The notes: generated by a model from the sequence alone, not told the origin. A stretch of DNA of 64,000 nt from Pseudomonas sessilinigenes (GCF_003850565.1 NZ_CP027706.1:5952001-6016000); one strand, 5' to 3'; positions 16,317 through 25,752 are shown, counted from the first letter of the stretch. Program-made: numbers and translations.

Positions 16317-17336
16317 ATGAGCCATTTCCATAGTGCGCCAGAGGCGCAGATGACCGTTATCGAGATCACCCGGCCGGGTGATCCCCAGGTATTGAAACCT
16401 GCCCGCCGGGCGGTGCCTACCCCTGGCCCACGGGAGATCCTGATCCGGGTCCACGCCGCCGGCGTCAACGGCCCCGACCTGCTGCAGCGCAAGGGCCTCT
16501 ACGATCCGCCAGCCGGCGCCTCGGACATCCCGGGCCTGGAAATCGCCGGGGAAGTCGCGGCCCTGGGCAGCGAAGTGACGCGCTTCAGCGTGGGCGACCC
16601 GGTGATCGCCCTGGTCACTGGCGGCGGCTACGCCCAGTACACGGTCGCCGACGAACGCACCACCATGCACCTGCCCGGCGGCCTGTCGATGATCGAAGCC
16701 GCGGCGCTGCCCGAGACCTTCATGACCGTGTGGGTCAACCTGTTCCAGCGCGGCCAGTTCAAGACCGGCGAATCGCTGCTGGTGCATGGCGGCGCCTCCG
16801 GCATCGGCACCACGGCGACCATGCTGGCCAAGGCCCTGGGCGCGTCGAAGATCTTCACCACGGTCGCCAATGCACAACAACAGGCGGCCAGCCTGGCCCT
16901 GGGTGCCGACGTGGCCATCGACTACAACCGCGAGGACTTCGTCGAGCAAGTGATGCTCGGGACCGAGCAGCTTGGGGTCGACGTCATCGTCGACATCATT
17001 GCCGGGGACTATGTGGCGCGTAACTTCCAGGCCGCGGCGATGAACGCGCGGATCGTGCAGATCGGCGTGGTCAAGGGCCCGGCGACCCAGGTCGACCTGT
17101 TCCCGATGCTGGTCAAGCGCTTGACCCACATGGGCTCGACCCTGCGCTCGCGCAGCCCAGAGGACAAGGCCGGGATCATCGCCGAGCTGGAATCCAAGGT
17201 CTGGCCCCACGTCCAGAGCGGCGCGATCAAGCCATTGATCTTCAAGACCTTCGCCTTGACGGATGCCGACCAGGCCCACGCCCTGATGGAGTCCGGCCAG
17301 CACATCGGCAAGGTGGTGCTGACCGTCGCCCACTAA
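16317..17336 (+). CDS. NAD(P)H quinone oxidoreductase (zinc-free MDR family, PIG3-like)
   Basis: 339 aa. The GroES-like N-terminal domain contains VHAAGVNGPDLLQRKGLYDPP. The nucleotide-binding domain has LLVHGGASGIGTTATMLAKA. Zinc ligands of alcohol dehydrogenases are absent. The family reduces quinones and enones with NADPH in the cytosol, often in response to electrophile or redox stress. AGGA sits before the ATG at 16317; M12 (16350) is an alternative. It is divergent from lysR and ends at a bidirectional hairpin shared with luxR. Confidence 0.88.
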   Translation: MSHFHSAPEAQMTVIEITRPGDPQVLKPARRAVPTPGPREILIRVHAAGVNGPDLLQRKGLYDPPAGASDIPGLEIAGEVAALGSEVTRFSVGDPVIALVTGGGYAQYTVADERTTMHLPGGLSMIEAAALPETFMTVWVNLFQRGQFKTGESLLVHGGASGIGTTATMLAKALGASKIFTTVANAQQQAASLALGADVAIDYNREDFVEQVMLGTEQLGVDVIVDIIAGDYVARNFQAAAMNARIVQIGVVKGPATQVDLFPMLVKRLTHMGSTLRSRSPEDKAGIIAELESKVWPHVQSGAIKPLIFKTFALTDADQAHALMESGQHIGKVVLTVAH

Positions 17337-17348
17337 CCCCGGAGCCCA

Positions 17349-17377
17349 GGCCGAGGTTGTCCATGACAACCTCGGCC
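17349..17377. terminator. Bidirectional hairpin between convergent qor-like and luxR genes
   Basis: A 13-bp perfect stem, GGCCGAGGTTGTC with GACAACCTCGGCC, has a 3-nt loop. It lies 12 nt after the oxidoreductase stop and 22 nt past the luxR stop. No long T-run on either side. Confidence 0.65.
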
Positions 17378-17398
17378 GTGCCCTGCCCGGCAACCCGG

Positions 17399-18127
17399 CT
17401 ACGGCTCCTGGCGGCCAGGCACGGCGTCCAATTCGCCGTTGCGCACCGCCACCTTGATGGCTTGTGCGGTGGTACTGGCGCCCAGGCGCCGACGCGCCGC
17501 CCGCAGGTGGTTTTCCACGGTGCGCCCGGACAACCCCAGCGTCACGGCGATATCGGCCTGGCGCTTGCCGGCGGCGGTCCAGGCCAGGACTTCACGCTCC
17601 CGATCCGACAACTGCCTGGACGGGTCGCTGACGGCCACCTCCAGCAACCGCCGTGCGGTACAGAACGCCGCACTGGCGACGCTGCCCAACATCAGCCGAA
17701 CCCTGGGGCTGCTGTCGATCCGCTCACCGCCCAAGCTCATGGCGCCCTCCAGGCCCAAGGGACCGAACACCGGTACCTGCAGGCCATGCAGGCCGGCGCC
17801 CTGAGGGCGGCGGACCACCTGGTAGCGGTCCCCGCGCTTGCTCCAGAAGAACGGCTCGCGTGCCTCCAGGATATGCCGGGTGACCGGGCAGCGGCGCACG
17901 TAGGTCGCGGCATCGACCACCTGGCCGTCGCCGAACCAGTCCCCCTCGACCCAATAGATGCGCTCGAGCACTTCGTCCCTGGCCGATGAGGCGGAAAACA
18001 GTACGAAACGGTCATAACCGAAAGGGCCCGCCAGGCCCCGCACCAGCGCCTGGATCGCAGGCAGCGCCGTGGCGCGCTCCAATTCCAGGACGCTGTGCAG
18101 GGCCGCTTCAGCGCTGGTCGCAGTCAC
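17399..18127 (-). CDS. LuxR-type transcriptional regulator
   Basis: 242 aa. The C-terminal GerE helix-turn-helix reads [20 protein letters not shown] and [13 protein letters not shown]. The N-terminal ~160 residues form a ligand-binding-like domain ([16 protein letters not shown]), with no LuxI-type synthase gene nearby, so a LuxR solo. The start is a GTG at 18127 in a GTGA overlap with the stop of hchA; a much longer open frame upstream runs through hchA in another frame and is not real. The coupling makes it a likely regulator tied to carbonyl stress or to hchA expression (inference). Confidence 0.82.
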   Translation of the reverse strand: MTATSAEAALHSVLELERATALPAIQALVRGLAGPFGYDRFVLFSASSARDEVLERIYWVEGDWFGDGQVVDAATYVRRCPVTRHILEAREPFFWSKRGDRYQVVRRPQGAGLHGLQVPVFGPLGLEGAMSLGGERIDSSPRVRLMLGSVASAAFCTARRLLEVAVSDPSRQLSDREREVLAWTAAGKRQADIAVTLGLSGRTVENHLRAARRRLGASTTAQAIKVAVRNGELDAVPGRQEP

Positions 18128-19002
18128 CCGGCCGCTACCGCTTGCAGCAACGCGGTGGCCGCCAGCTTGCCCAGGGAGTTGCCCGCCAGCGGGCTGTCGC
18201 CGGTGAGCAGCTTGCGGTCCTGGTGCACGGCCCCGGAGATGTCCTGGTTGAGGATCTCGATCCCCAGGGCGGACAGCTGCTCGCCGAACTTCCAGGTCAG
18301 GTGGCCGGGCATGTAGCCGATGGCCGGGGTCTGGGCGTCCAGGGCGTCGGGGAAGGCGCAGATGCGGTAACCGTTGAACAGGCAGGAGTCCCTGGTCTCG
18401 CCCAGCCCGGCAGCCAGCAATGCCGCGGGGCCGTGGCACAAGGAAATGACGAACTTGTCGTTGGCCATGGCCCATTGCAGGAGTTTTTTCACCTCGGCAC
18501 TTTCGGGCAGACCGATCAGCGCGCCATGGCCGCCGGGAATGAACACCCCGATGTAGTCGGAATCGGCGCCCAGGGCGTTGTCCAGGACCTCGGCCAGCTT
18601 CAAGGGTTGCTTGAACTGGTCGCGGTACTTGGCATACAGGCCTTTGACCTCGACATCTTCCGAGGGCATGGCCCAGAACTCGAACTTGACCGGGTTGCCC
18701 GACAAGGTGGCGATATCAAAACCGAAGCCGGCCTTGTCCAGGTGGTACATGGGCAGCAGGGTTTCCACCGGATGATTGCCGGTGGAGAACATCGTGCCGT
18801 TGTCGGTCAGCAGGTAACGCTCGTCCGCACCAATCACCAGCACCTTCCAGCGTCCACCGGTATAGGGCCGCTGGTAGTCGGCACCACTGAGGTCGGAGTG
18901 GGCGGAAGTGAATTGGCTTAGCGAATACGGCGAGGGGAAAAACGCATTGTCCTCGGCCGGATCCGGCGTCGGGCGTTTGTCGTCGGTGAGGGTATGGTTC
19001 AT
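18124..19002 (-). CDS. hchA: Hsp31-type glyoxalase III / protein deglycase
   Basis: 292 aa, DJ-1/PfpI superfamily. The catalytic elbow [14 protein letters not shown] contains the nucleophilic Cys, with the partner Glu in [19 protein letters not shown] context upstream. The N-terminal extension [13 protein letters not shown] is typical of Hsp31. It converts methylglyoxal to lactate without cofactor and may repair glycated proteins (established for HchA). The start at 19002 has GGAG eight bases upstream; an earlier in-frame ATG at 19014 is less likely. First gene of a unit with a LuxR regulator (4-nt overlap). Confidence 0.9.
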   Translation of the reverse strand: MNHTLTDDKRPTPDPAEDNAFFPSPYSLSQFTSAHSDLSGADYQRPYTGGRWKVLVIGADERYLLTDNGTMFSTGNHPVETLLPMYHLDKAGFGFDIATLSGNPVKFEFWAMPSEDVEVKGLYAKYRDQFKQPLKLAEVLDNALGADSDYIGVFIPGGHGALIGLPESAEVKKLLQWAMANDKFVISLCHGPAALLAAGLGETRDSCLFNGYRICAFPDALDAQTPAIGYMPGHLTWKFGEQLSALGIEILNQDISGAVHQDRKLLTGDSPLAGNSLGKLAATALLQAVAAG

Positions 19003-19183
19003 GGCTTGCTCCATTGTGCAGGGCGAATTCCATCATCATTGTAGGAAAGCACGTAGGCAGCAATGAGGGTTTTCCCTCAAGTCGAGCATCGTCAGAAGAG
19101 GTTGTCGCTATCAGGAGGCTGTTCGATTACGCCGTCACAGCATCGGCGCCGGAAACACGGGCCAGACGACTCCAGCACCTCAA

Positions 19184-19687
19184 CTAGAGGCCATCAGCCT
19201 TGAACTCATCAGCAAAGAAGTCATAAACCTCGACTACATCCTCGTTGTCGCTTTCCTTGCATTTGCTCACGAAAACAGCTTTCAGATCGAAGTAATCCAA
19301 CTCCAGCAACAGCTCAGCGACCCTCATGTACACATAATAATCTTCGGCTTCGAGATACCCGCTCAAACTGGACGCGAGTTTTTCCTTGAGCAGACCATTC
19401 TTCCTGAACTTATGCAGCACACTTCTGGCGAGAGGCACATTACCTATATCACCTTCTATCGCTGCATCAATAATTCCCGGAAGCAAATCATCAAGCTCAT
19501 TATCCGCAAACACATCATCCCGGATAAACCTGAGAGCGGTTCCCTGCTCCAAACGGTCCGCGAGGGCCAACGACAACTCACTGATAAAGCCCGCAGAATG
19601 CCTAAACTCATGGCATGCTGAAAACAGCTCCATCTCTGCTCCTGACAGGCGAAGCCATTCTTTTGAATACGTCCTTTCACTCGCCAT
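19184..19687 (-). CDS. AT-rich hypothetical protein (possible immunity-type protein)
   Basis: 167 aa, acidic and helical, no signal peptide or membrane segment. Repeated helix-pair texture such as ELSLALADRLEQGTALRFIR and VYMRVAELLLELDYFDLKAV resembles HEAT-like scaffolds. I do not recognise the family. Base composition is clearly more AT-rich than its neighbours, and it sits between hchA and tRNA-Gly, next to a coding remnant in the same orientation. That is the setting of an orphan immunity gene left from a toxin locus, but this is inference. GGAAGTGAAG precedes the ATG, so expression is plausible. The 181 bases between it and hchA hold no other gene I can support. Confidence 0.6.
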   Translation of the reverse strand: MASERTYSKEWLRLSGAEMELFSACHEFRHSAGFISELSLALADRLEQGTALRFIRDDVFADNELDDLLPGIIDAAIEGDIGNVPLARSVLHKFRKNGLLKEKLASSLSGYLEAEDYYVYMRVAELLLELDYFDLKAVFVSKCKESDNEDVVEVYDFFADEFKADGL

Positions 19688-19809
19688 TCTTCACTTCCAC
19701 ACCACTCCATTGAACATCACGAGATGAGCGCACCAAGCCAGGTGAACGCTAGGTGCATTCATGAGGCCATCTTCAAACCGAGACCATTGAATGATTGCAC
19801 CCCTTTGCT

Positions 19810-19975
19810 TTACTTGAGGCTCTTGTTCAGAGGCCAAGGCCGGAACACCATTCTATTGGATACTTGAACTAGCTTGGTTGGCGATATGGTCACGCCAAGA
19901 CCATCAACATCGCCAACGGCATATGCCTGGGCCTGCAGGAGTCCGGTGCGTGTTGGGTATGAATGAGTGGATGCA
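19810..19975 (-). pseudogene. Possible remnant of a protein C-terminus next to tRNA-Gly
   Basis: On the minus strand this stretch reads coding-like, with segments LLQAQAYAVGDVDGLGVTI and PTKLVQVSNRMVF, and ends in a stop at 19810. It has no start or upstream domain of its own; the same frame continues only into tRNA-flanking sequence. It may be the truncated end of a larger gene, placed 122 nt upstream of the AT-rich orphan gene. The remaining bases from 19688 to 20148 hold only the tRNA terminator. Function unknown and the reading is tentative. Confidence 0.3.
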
Positions 19976-20111
19976 TCATCATGCCGGGAAATCCCGCAGC
20001 CATGGCAGGTAGACGCTTTGCCGACAGGGATGATTTTTCGCCTGGCAGACCCACCGAGCGAGCGGCCTGGGAATGCCCCGCTGCGGCAGCGCGGGCCTGT
20101 ATTTCGGGCAT

Positions 20112-20143
20112 AAAAAAAGCCACTCGATTGAGTGGCTTTTTTT
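20112..20143 (-). terminator. Rho-independent terminator after tRNA-Gly
   Basis: GCCACTC pairs with GAGTGGC around a GATT loop, extended by seven A on one side and seven T on the other, so it works on either strand. It lies 5 bases beyond the tRNA 3' end. Confidence 0.85.
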
Positions 20144-20148
20144 GAATT

Positions 20149-20224
<76 letters not shown>

Positions 20225-20289
20225 ATCGTCTTGGTGTTGCGCATTCTATAGAAACCAGAATCTACGTCAACCCCTTGATTCAAAAAAAC

Positions 20290-20850
20290 TTATTTTTTAT
20301 CGCCGTCGATTTTCAAATGCGGCCATGCGGCACGAAGGTATTGCTGCATCGACCACAAGGTCAGGCCTGCCGCCACCATCAGCAGGATATAACCCAGCAA
20401 TACCCAGAAGCTGAAGACCGAGGGATTGGCCAGCAGGATTACCAGCGCCAGCATCTGGGCCGCGGTTTTCCACTTGCCCATGTTGGACACCGCCACCTGC
20501 GCCCTGGCGCCAAGTTCGGCCATCCACTCGCGCAGGGCCGAGACCACGATCTCGCGCCCGATGATCACCGCTGCCGGCAAGGTCAGCCACAGGTTCGCGT
20601 GCTCCTGCACCAGCAACACCAGGGCCACCGCCACCATCAGCTTGTCGGCCACGGGATCGAGGAACGCGCCGAACGGCGTGGTCTGCTGCAGGCGTCGAGC
20701 CAGATACCCGTCTAGCCAATCCGTAGCGGCTGCGAAGGCGAACACTGAACTGGCTGCCATGTAGCTCCAGCTATAAGGCATATAGAACAGCAGTATGAAG
20801 ATCGGGATAAGCAGGACGCGTAGAACGGTGATCAGATTAGGGATATTCAT
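20290..20850 (-). CDS. pgsA: CDP-diacylglycerol--glycerol-3-phosphate 3-phosphatidyltransferase
   Basis: 186 aa polytopic membrane enzyme making phosphatidylglycerophosphate, the committed step to phosphatidylglycerol and cardiolipin. The CDP-alcohol phosphotransferase signature is visible as [12 protein letters not shown] followed by [12 protein letters not shown], with its aspartates. The start [16 protein letters not shown] matches the family; an in-frame GTG two codons earlier is not preferred. It follows uvrC by 32 nt and precedes tRNA-Gly, completing the gacA-uvrC-pgsA-tRNA block conserved in Pseudomonas. Confidence 0.95.
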   Translation of the reverse strand: MNIPNLITVLRVLLIPIFILLFYMPYSWSYMAASSVFAFAAATDWLDGYLARRLQQTTPFGAFLDPVADKLMVAVALVLLVQEHANLWLTLPAAVIIGREIVVSALREWMAELGARAQVAVSNMGKWKTAAQMLALVILLANPSVFSFWVLLGYILLMVAAGLTLWSMQQYLRAAWPHLKIDGDKK

Positions 20851-20882
20851 CGGCACAACTGGCTACGAGGTGATTGGGCATT

Positions 20883-22706
20883 CTACTCGCTGTGCAGGTT
20901 TGCATAAATCAACTCTGCAAGCTTTTTACTGATTCCCGGGGCCTTGGCAATCTCATCGATGCTGGCACGGGACAGCTCCTGCAATCCACCAAAATGTTTA
21001 AGGAGATCACGCCGGCGTGTTGGCCCGACACCTGCGACCCCTTCCAGGGTCGAGGTGCGTCGGGCCTTGCCACGTCGGGCACGGTGACCGGTGATGGCGA
21101 ATCGGTGAGCCTCATCGCGAATTTGCTGGATCAGGTGAAGCGCTGGCGAGTCGCCCTTGAGCGTGAACTCATGGGCCGCATCGTTCAGGTAGAGGGTCTC
21201 GAAACCGGCCTTGCGCGTCGCGCCCTTGGCCACACCGAGGAGAATCAAGTCAGGCACGGCCAATTCATTGAGTACATCGCGAGCCATGGAGAGCTGCCCC
21301 TTGCCACCGTCGACCAAGAGAATATCCGGCAATTTGCCCTCCCCATCCTTGAGCCTGCTGAAGCGTCGGGTCAGGGCCTGGTGCATCGCCGCATAGTCGT
21401 CACCCGCGGTGACGCCCTCGATGTTGTAACGACGGTAGTCGGACTTCAACGGACCTTCCGGGCCGAAGACCACACAGGAGGCGACAGTCGCCTCGCCGCT
21501 GGAGTGACTGATGTCGTAGCACTCCAGGCGCTGCGGCGGCTCGTCCAGGTTCAGCACCTCGGCCAATGCCTCGAAACGAGCGGCCACATGTTGCCGGTTG
21601 GCCAGGCGCGCCCCAAGGGCCTGCTCGGCATTGGTCACTGCCAGTTGTTGCCAGCGAGCACGCGTGCCACGGACCCTGTGACTGATGGTCAATTCGCGAC
21701 CACGCAGCTCGTCAATGGCAGCGATCAGGATCGGGAAGTCTTCATGGGTCACATTGACGATCAGTTCGGATGGCAAGTCCCGCTCCGGACTGCTGACAAA
21801 GTACTGCCCCAGGAATGCCAGCATGACCTGCGCAACATCCTCCTCGATACCGACCTGCGGGAAGAAGTTCTTGCTGCCCAGCACTCGCCCGCCACGCACA
21901 CTGATCAGGTGCACGCAAGCGCCGCCCGGGTTGACGAAAGCCGCCACCACATCGACATCACCGGTACCGCCTTCCATGCTCTGCTGGTCCTGGACCCGGC
22001 GCAGCAAAGCAATCTGATCGCGCAATTCGGCGGCTTTTTCGAAATCCAGGGTGCTGGCGGCAGCTTCCATGGAACTGGACAGTTCGTCGCTCAATGCGTT
22101 GCTGCGCCCCTCGAGGAACATCACCGAATGGCGCACATCCTCGGCATAGACCTCAGGCTCCACCAAGCCCACGCAGGGCCCTTTGCAGCGCTTGATCTGG
22201 TATTGCAGGCACGGCCGGGTACGGTTCTTGTAGTAGCTGTCCTCGCACTGGCGAACCTGGAAGGTCTTCTGCAGCAGACTGAGGCTCTCACGGATCGCAC
22301 CGGCACTAGGATAAGGCCCGAAGTACTTGCCCTTGAGCTTCTTCGCCCCGCGATGAATGCTGAAACGCGGAAAGTCGCCATCCGAAAGAAATACATAGGG
22401 GTAGGACTTATCGTCGCGCAACAGGATGTTGTACGGCGGCCGCCACTCCTTGATCAGCGTCTGCTCCAGCAGCAGCGCCTCGGTCTCGTTGGCGGTGATG
22501 GTGGTTTCGATCTGGGCGATGCGCGCCACCAGGGCGGCGGTCTTCGGTGCCTGGCCGGTCTTGCGAAAGTAACTGGAGAGGCGGTTCTTCAGGTTCTTGG
22601 CTTTACCCACGTAGAGCAGGCGTGCATCGCTGTCGAACATGCGATACACACCGGGGCGGCCACTACAGGTAGAAAGAAAAGCACTGGGATCAAACAGGTC
22701 GGTCAT
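20883..22706 (-). CDS. uvrC: UvrABC excinuclease subunit C
   Basis: 607 aa, normal length. It makes both incisions around DNA lesions bound by UvrB. The N-terminal GIY-YIG nuclease domain starts [20 protein letters not shown], a Cys-containing region and the UVR (UvrB-binding) motif lie around residue 200, the RNase H-like domain contains [10 protein letters not shown], and the C-terminal HhH motifs contain [12 protein letters not shown]. The ATG starts 1 nt after the gacA stop, so the two are one unit, as known in other pseudomonads. Confidence 0.97.
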   Translation of the reverse strand: MTDLFDPSAFLSTCSGRPGVYRMFDSDARLLYVGKAKNLKNRLSSYFRKTGQAPKTAALVARIAQIETTITANETEALLLEQTLIKEWRPPYNILLRDDKSYPYVFLSDGDFPRFSIHRGAKKLKGKYFGPYPSAGAIRESLSLLQKTFQVRQCEDSYYKNRTRPCLQYQIKRCKGPCVGLVEPEVYAEDVRHSVMFLEGRSNALSDELSSSMEAAASTLDFEKAAELRDQIALLRRVQDQQSMEGGTGDVDVVAAFVNPGGACVHLISVRGGRVLGSKNFFPQVGIEEDVAQVMLAFLGQYFVSSPERDLPSELIVNVTHEDFPILIAAIDELRGRELTISHRVRGTRARWQQLAVTNAEQALGARLANRQHVAARFEALAEVLNLDEPPQRLECYDISHSSGEATVASCVVFGPEGPLKSDYRRYNIEGVTAGDDYAAMHQALTRRFSRLKDGEGKLPDILLVDGGKGQLSMARDVLNELAVPDLILLGVAKGATRKAGFETLYLNDAAHEFTLKGDSPALHLIQQIRDEAHRFAITGHRARRGKARRTSTLEGVAGVGPTRRRDLLKHFGGLQELSRASIDEIAKAPGISKKLAELIYANLHSE

Positions 22707-22707
22707 T

Positions 22708-23349
22708 TCAGAGGCTGGCATCGACCATGCCATGACGAACGGCCAGCAGCGTCAGCTCCACATCGCTACTGATCGAGAGCTTCTCGAAAATCCGATAGCG
22801 ATAGGTGTTCACGGTTTTCGGCGACAGGCATAGCTTGTCGGAAATGATCTGCACCTTCTGGCAGCCGACGATCATCAGCGCAATCTGGATTTCCCGCTCC
22901 GACAGGGCATCGAATGGCGAATCACTGGACGGTTGAAATGACTTGAACACCAACTGCTGGGCGATCTGCGGGCTGATATAGCGCTGACCGGCAAAGACCA
23001 GGCGAATGGCCTGGACCATTTCGTTGAGGCCCGCGCCCTTGGTCAAGTATCCCGCTGCGCCCGCTTGCAGAAGCCGAGTAGGAAATGGATCTTCCTCGCA
23101 GACGGTTACCGCCACGACCTTGATGTCCGGATGACTGCGCAACAACTTGCGCGTAGCTTCAAGACCGCCGATCCCGGGCATCTTCACGTCCATCAGCACT
23201 ACATCGGGCTTCAATTCCCGCGCCTTGAGCAAGGATTCCTCTCCCGACTCTGCCTGCCCGACTACTTGCAGGCCATCGATGTCAGCCAGCATTCGTGTAA
23301 TGCCCGTACGAACGAGATCATGGTCATCGACTACTAGCACCCTAATCAA
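22708..23349 (-). CDS. gacA: Response regulator GacA
   Basis: 213 aa NarL/FixJ-type regulator. The receiver has the acidic pair D8-D9 and phospho-acceptor D54 in [12 protein letters not shown]; the C-terminal LuxR-type HTH reads [19 protein letters not shown]. With the GacS kinase it activates the small RNAs that titrate RsmA/RsmE and so controls secondary metabolism and biocontrol traits (established). The start codon is TTG, with GAGGTG upstream, matching the conserved N-terminus [13 protein letters not shown]. Co-transcribed with uvrC. The 146 bases upstream, up to the XRE gene, should hold its promoter. Confidence 0.97.
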   Translation of the reverse strand: MIRVLVVDDHDLVRTGITRMLADIDGLQVVGQAESGEESLLKARELKPDVVLMDVKMPGIGGLEATRKLLRSHPDIKVVAVTVCEEDPFPTRLLQAGAAGYLTKGAGLNEMVQAIRLVFAGQRYISPQIAQQLVFKSFQPSSDSPFDALSEREIQIALMIVGCQKVQIISDKLCLSPKTVNTYRYRIFEKLSISSDVELTLLAVRHGMVDASL

Positions 23350-23495
23350 GCAGACACCTCGCGATATGGTCGTTATAGGTTGCCGGACACCTTAGCAAAA
23401 AAGCGGCGTACAAACCTAATCACAAGCGCGATTAAAACACTTCGACGAGCGATAAAAGATGTCATGCCTCCCTCGCCGGCAAATGCTCTAGTCCC

Positions 23496-23861
23496 TCAGG
23501 ACTCGGCGGCTTGGGACTTTTTCCTCGAGCCCTGGATCTGCGACAACTCGGCCAAGGTGGAGGTCAAGCGACAGATCGTATCCTGATCTTCCTTGAACAG
23601 GGCCCGATAACAATCAAGCACCTGTTCCTCCATCTGGCTCAACCTGCCAGCCACGACTGGCGTCCGTTCACTGGTCAGTACATAAAGAACATCCACTCCC
23701 TTTGCCGCTACCCGGGACAGATAATCTGCCTTGGGTGCGCGATCGCCACTTTCGTACTTACCCTGGGCGTTGGCTTCCACCCCGCCGATTTCACCAAAGA
23801 CTCTCTGCGACAGTCCAAGGCGCTCCCGCTCCTGCCTCAACCGCAAACCGATTCCACTCAT
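23496..23861 (-). CDS. XRE-family repressor, Mu-like phage type
   Basis: 121 aa. The N-terminal helix-turn-helix reads RLRQERERLGLSQRVFGEIG, then a YESGDRAPKADYLSRVAAKG segment typical of phage repressors. The C-terminus is helical and may dimerise. The start at 23861 (MSGIGLRL) fits the HTH start; upstream in-frame ATGs would run through the operator. It is divergent from the gp16-like gene with 81 bp between that contain a palindrome and three spaced repeats. This matches the regulator pair of BcepMu-type transposable phages, but no other phage genes are present here. Confidence 0.78.
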   Translation of the reverse strand: MSGIGLRLRQERERLGLSQRVFGEIGGVEANAQGKYESGDRAPKADYLSRVAAKGVDVLYVLTSERTPVVAGRLSQMEEQVLDCYRALFKEDQDTICRLTSTLAELSQIQGSRKKSQAAES

Positions 23862-23884
23862 TTGGATGTATGATCCCATCAGAT

Positions 23885-23900
23885 ACACCCCAAGGGGTGT
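23885..23900. promoter_or_regulatory. Operator-like palindrome between the phage-type regulators
   Basis: ACACCCCAAGGGGTGT has 7-bp perfect arms around AA. It lies 23 bp upstream of the XRE start and is a natural candidate for its operator. Confidence 0.5.
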
Positions 23901-23915
23901 CATACTCTTCAAGCC

Positions 23916-23941
23916 TTGAACAAAATTGAACGGTTTTGAAC
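23916..23941 (+). promoter_or_regulatory. Three TTGAAC repeats at 10-bp period
   Basis: TTGAAC occurs at 23916, 23926 and 23936, exactly one helical turn apart, ending one base before the ATG of the gp16-like gene. This looks like a cooperative binding array. It also occupies the place where a ribosome site should be. Confidence 0.5.
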
Positions 23942-23942
23942 T

Positions 23943-24173
23943 ATGCCCGGTATCCGCACTGCCGCACAAGCCAAGGCCTGGCTGGAACATCAAGGAAAAT
24001 CGGTTCAACAGTTCGCCCGCGAACATGGGGTTGATCCGGCCACGACCTACCAGGTGCTGGCAGGCCGCAAGAAAGGCAAACGAGGGGAAGCACACAAGGT
24101 TGCGGTGCTATTGGGAATGAAGGACGGCATCATTCTGGATGAAGTGCCAGTGGTGGACCCGGCCCTGATCTGA
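23943..24173 (+). CDS. BcepMu gp16-like phage-associated DNA-binding protein
   Basis: 76 aa. The segment AKAWLEHQGKSVQQFAREHG followed by TYQVLAGRKKGKRGEAHKVA matches my memory of the BcepMu gp16 family, small HTH proteins of Mu-like phages. No Shine-Dalgarno is visible before the ATG; the upstream bases are a TTGAAC repeat, so translation may be leaderless or the start may be wrong. It is divergent from the XRE repressor and tail-to-tail with the GNAT gene. Probably a domesticated phage switch. Confidence 0.72.
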   Translation: MPGIRTAAQAKAWLEHQGKSVQQFAREHGVDPATTYQVLAGRKKGKRGEAHKVAVLLGMKDGIILDEVPVVDPALI

Positions 24174-24186
24174 GCCGGCCTGCCGT

Positions 24187-24648
24187 TCAGCCCGGGCGGC
24201 TGTCGCTGGCTTCGCTGGAGACCGAACGCTCCATGCGCCAGAAGCAATCGTCGTCGCCCACCACCTGTAACCCCATGCGCTCATACAGGCGTTGTGCCGG
24301 GTTGCCCTTGAACACGGTCAGGCGCAGCAACTGCCGGCGCTCCCGACACGCCATCTCCATCATCCGCTGCAGGCTCCATGTCCCAGCCCCCTGCCCGCGC
24401 CAGGCCGGCAGCACATGCAACTCACGGACATAGAGCGCCCGCAGATCACGACTCAGGCTGACGAAACCCAGCGTTTGGTGGTCCTGGCAGATCAACAGGT
24501 TTTCACGACCAGCCCAGGCCACATCGAAAGCCTCGTCAAGCCAGAGCAGGTCATGACGGATGTAATAACCCAGCATTGTGGAGCGGGTCAGCTCCCGGGC
24601 AAATACCAGGTCCGTCTCGGCGGCCGGACGCAGTTCGAATCGGCTCAT
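24187..24648 (-). CDS. GNAT family N-acetyltransferase
   Basis: 153 aa. The acetyl-CoA binding segment is LHVLPAWRGQGAGTWSLQRM (the R/Q-x-x-G-x-G/A motif A), followed by NPAQRLYERMGLQVVGDD, the usual GNAT C-terminus. The substrate is unknown. The ATG overlaps the nitrilase stop in an ATGA, so it is coupled to that gene; a longer open frame upstream runs through the nitrilase in another frame and is not real. Together the pair could act on an amine released from an amide (inference). Confidence 0.82.
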   Translation of the reverse strand: MSRFELRPAAETDLVFARELTRSTMLGYYIRHDLLWLDEAFDVAWAGRENLLICQDHQTLGFVSLSRDLRALYVRELHVLPAWRGQGAGTWSLQRMMEMACRERRQLLRLTVFKGNPAQRLYERMGLQVVGDDDCFWRMERSVSSEASDSRPG

Positions 24649-25400
24649 CGCTCGAGCGGCAGCACTTCGGCCTGCCACCGCCCGGCCTCGCCACGAACGA
24701 TCAGCAATGCCTCGCCAGTCCCCTCCACCGCTGCCAGCAGCTCCCCCGTGGGGCCCCAGGCCGCACTGCGCCCGGCACAGGTCCAGCCGCCACTGGGGCC
24801 ACCATGATTGGCCATCAGCACCAGTAGTCCATGCTCCCCGGCGTAGCCTTGCAGCAGTGCGCTGTCGACGGCATAGCCGCCCTCGCTGATCAGCACGCCC
24901 GCGGCATAGACAGCGGCCCCGGCCTGCGCTGCCGCCTGCACATGGCTGGCATGGCTGAAGTCTGCACAAACCGCCAGGGCAATCTGGTGCTCGGCAAATG
25001 CCAAGGGAGCCCCACCCCTGCCTGCGGCAAAAGCGCGCTCCTCCCCGGGATGCAGGTGCTGCTTGCTATAGACCGCCAGCGAACCGTCAGCCCCCAGTAC
25101 CAACGCACCAATCAGTACCGGCCCGCCATCGACCAGGCGAATCGGCATCCCCACCACCGTAGTCATGTGCAGCTCCCGAGCCAGGTCGCGCACCGGTTGC
25201 AGTACCGGCGAATCCGGAGCCACCGCCAGCTCGGCCGCCAGTTGCGGCTCATAACCGGTGAGCGACAGCTCGGGGAATACCAGCAACTGCACGCCCTGCT
25301 GCGCCGCCAGGCACATCAAGCGCTGATGTCCGGTAAGGTTGGCTGGCAGGTCGCCAGCAATGGATTCCGATTGGGCAGCGGCAAGGGTCAGCAAGGTCAT
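24645..25400 (-). CDS. Carbon-nitrogen hydrolase (nitrilase superfamily)
   Basis: 251 aa. The catalytic triad is visible as E44 in FPELSLTGYE, K113 in YSKQHLHPGEE and C145 in LAVCADFSH. The family hydrolyses linear amides or nitriles in the cytosol. The length is that of a stand-alone amidase without fusion. The usual GG after the Lys is changed to HPGEE, which does occur in some amidases. First gene of a two-gene unit with a GNAT acetyltransferase. Substrate not readable; an amide or carbamoyl compound is likely. Confidence 0.85.
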   Translation of the reverse strand: MTLLTLAAAQSESIAGDLPANLTGHQRLMCLAAQQGVQLLVFPELSLTGYEPQLAAELAVAPDSPVLQPVRDLARELHMTTVVGMPIRLVDGGPVLIGALVLGADGSLAVYSKQHLHPGEERAFAAGRGGAPLAFAEHQIALAVCADFSHASHVQAAAQAGAAVYAAGVLISEGGYAVDSALLQGYAGEHGLLVLMANHGGPSGGWTCAGRSAAWGPTGELLAAVEGTGEALLIVRGEAGRWQAEVLPLER

Positions 25401-25518
25401 GGACAGTCCTTTTTCGAGCAGCGACGGGGGTAACCAGGCAGGTGCCGCGAGTGTCGCACAAAACCCCCAGTGGATTAATCCATAGTCGCAAGTCTCCCTG
25501 CGCCATAGAAATTACTGA

Positions 25519-25545
25519 TTGAATCGCCGCCCCAGCCTCTAGTAA
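25519..25545 (+). promoter_or_regulatory. Candidate promoter of the DAHP synthase leader
   Basis: TTGAAT at 25519-25524 and TAGTAA at 25540-25545 are separated by 15 bp, slightly short for sigma-70. The position is 28-54 bp before the first leader peptide, where transcription of an attenuator should start. Weak evidence. Confidence 0.3.
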
Positions 25546-25572
25546 GCTCGCTGCACTTCACGGAGAAACCCC

Positions 25573-25704
25573 ATGTTGTCCCAGACCCTTTCCCTGCATC
25601 GCCACACCGCCTGCGCACTGCGCTCGGTTGCGGCTGCCTGGGTCACTGGCAGCGCGGCGGCGAGCTTTTATTTTGGGTATTGGTTTAGCCACTGGCGCGC
25701 CTGA
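25573..25704 (+). CDS. Leader peptide rich in aromatic residues (attenuator)
   Basis: 43-codon ORF starting ATG with GGAG seven bases upstream. Near its end it encodes FYFGYWFSHW: seven aromatic residues in ten, just before the stop. The RNA TTGGGTAT (25673-25680), inside these codons, pairs perfectly with ATACCCAA (25704-25711) to give a pause-type hairpin, and a strong intrinsic terminator follows 49 bases after the stop. This is the classic arrangement of ribosome-mediated attenuation. Because Phe, Tyr and Trp codons are all present, the downstream DAHP synthase may respond to any charged aromatic tRNA. The mechanism is inferred from layout. Confidence 0.75.
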   Translation: MLSQTLSLHRHTACALRSVAAAWVTGSAAASFYFGYWFSHWRA

Positions 25705-25752
25705 TACCCAACCGGCGCCCATAAAAACGGGTCGCCCACCAGAGAATTCTCA

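Noticed and set aside
17399..18475. Longer LuxR reading frame starting inside hchA
   Set aside because: The extra 116 residues overlap hchA in another frame and look like shadow sequence; GTG at 18127 in the GTGA overlap explains both ends.
19688..20148. Second copy of the tRNA-Gly 3' end as an att site
   Set aside because: No direct repeat of the tRNA end was found in the gap.
24649..24969. Longer GNAT frame through the nitrilase gene
   Set aside because: Same reason; ATGA coupling gives the start at 24648.
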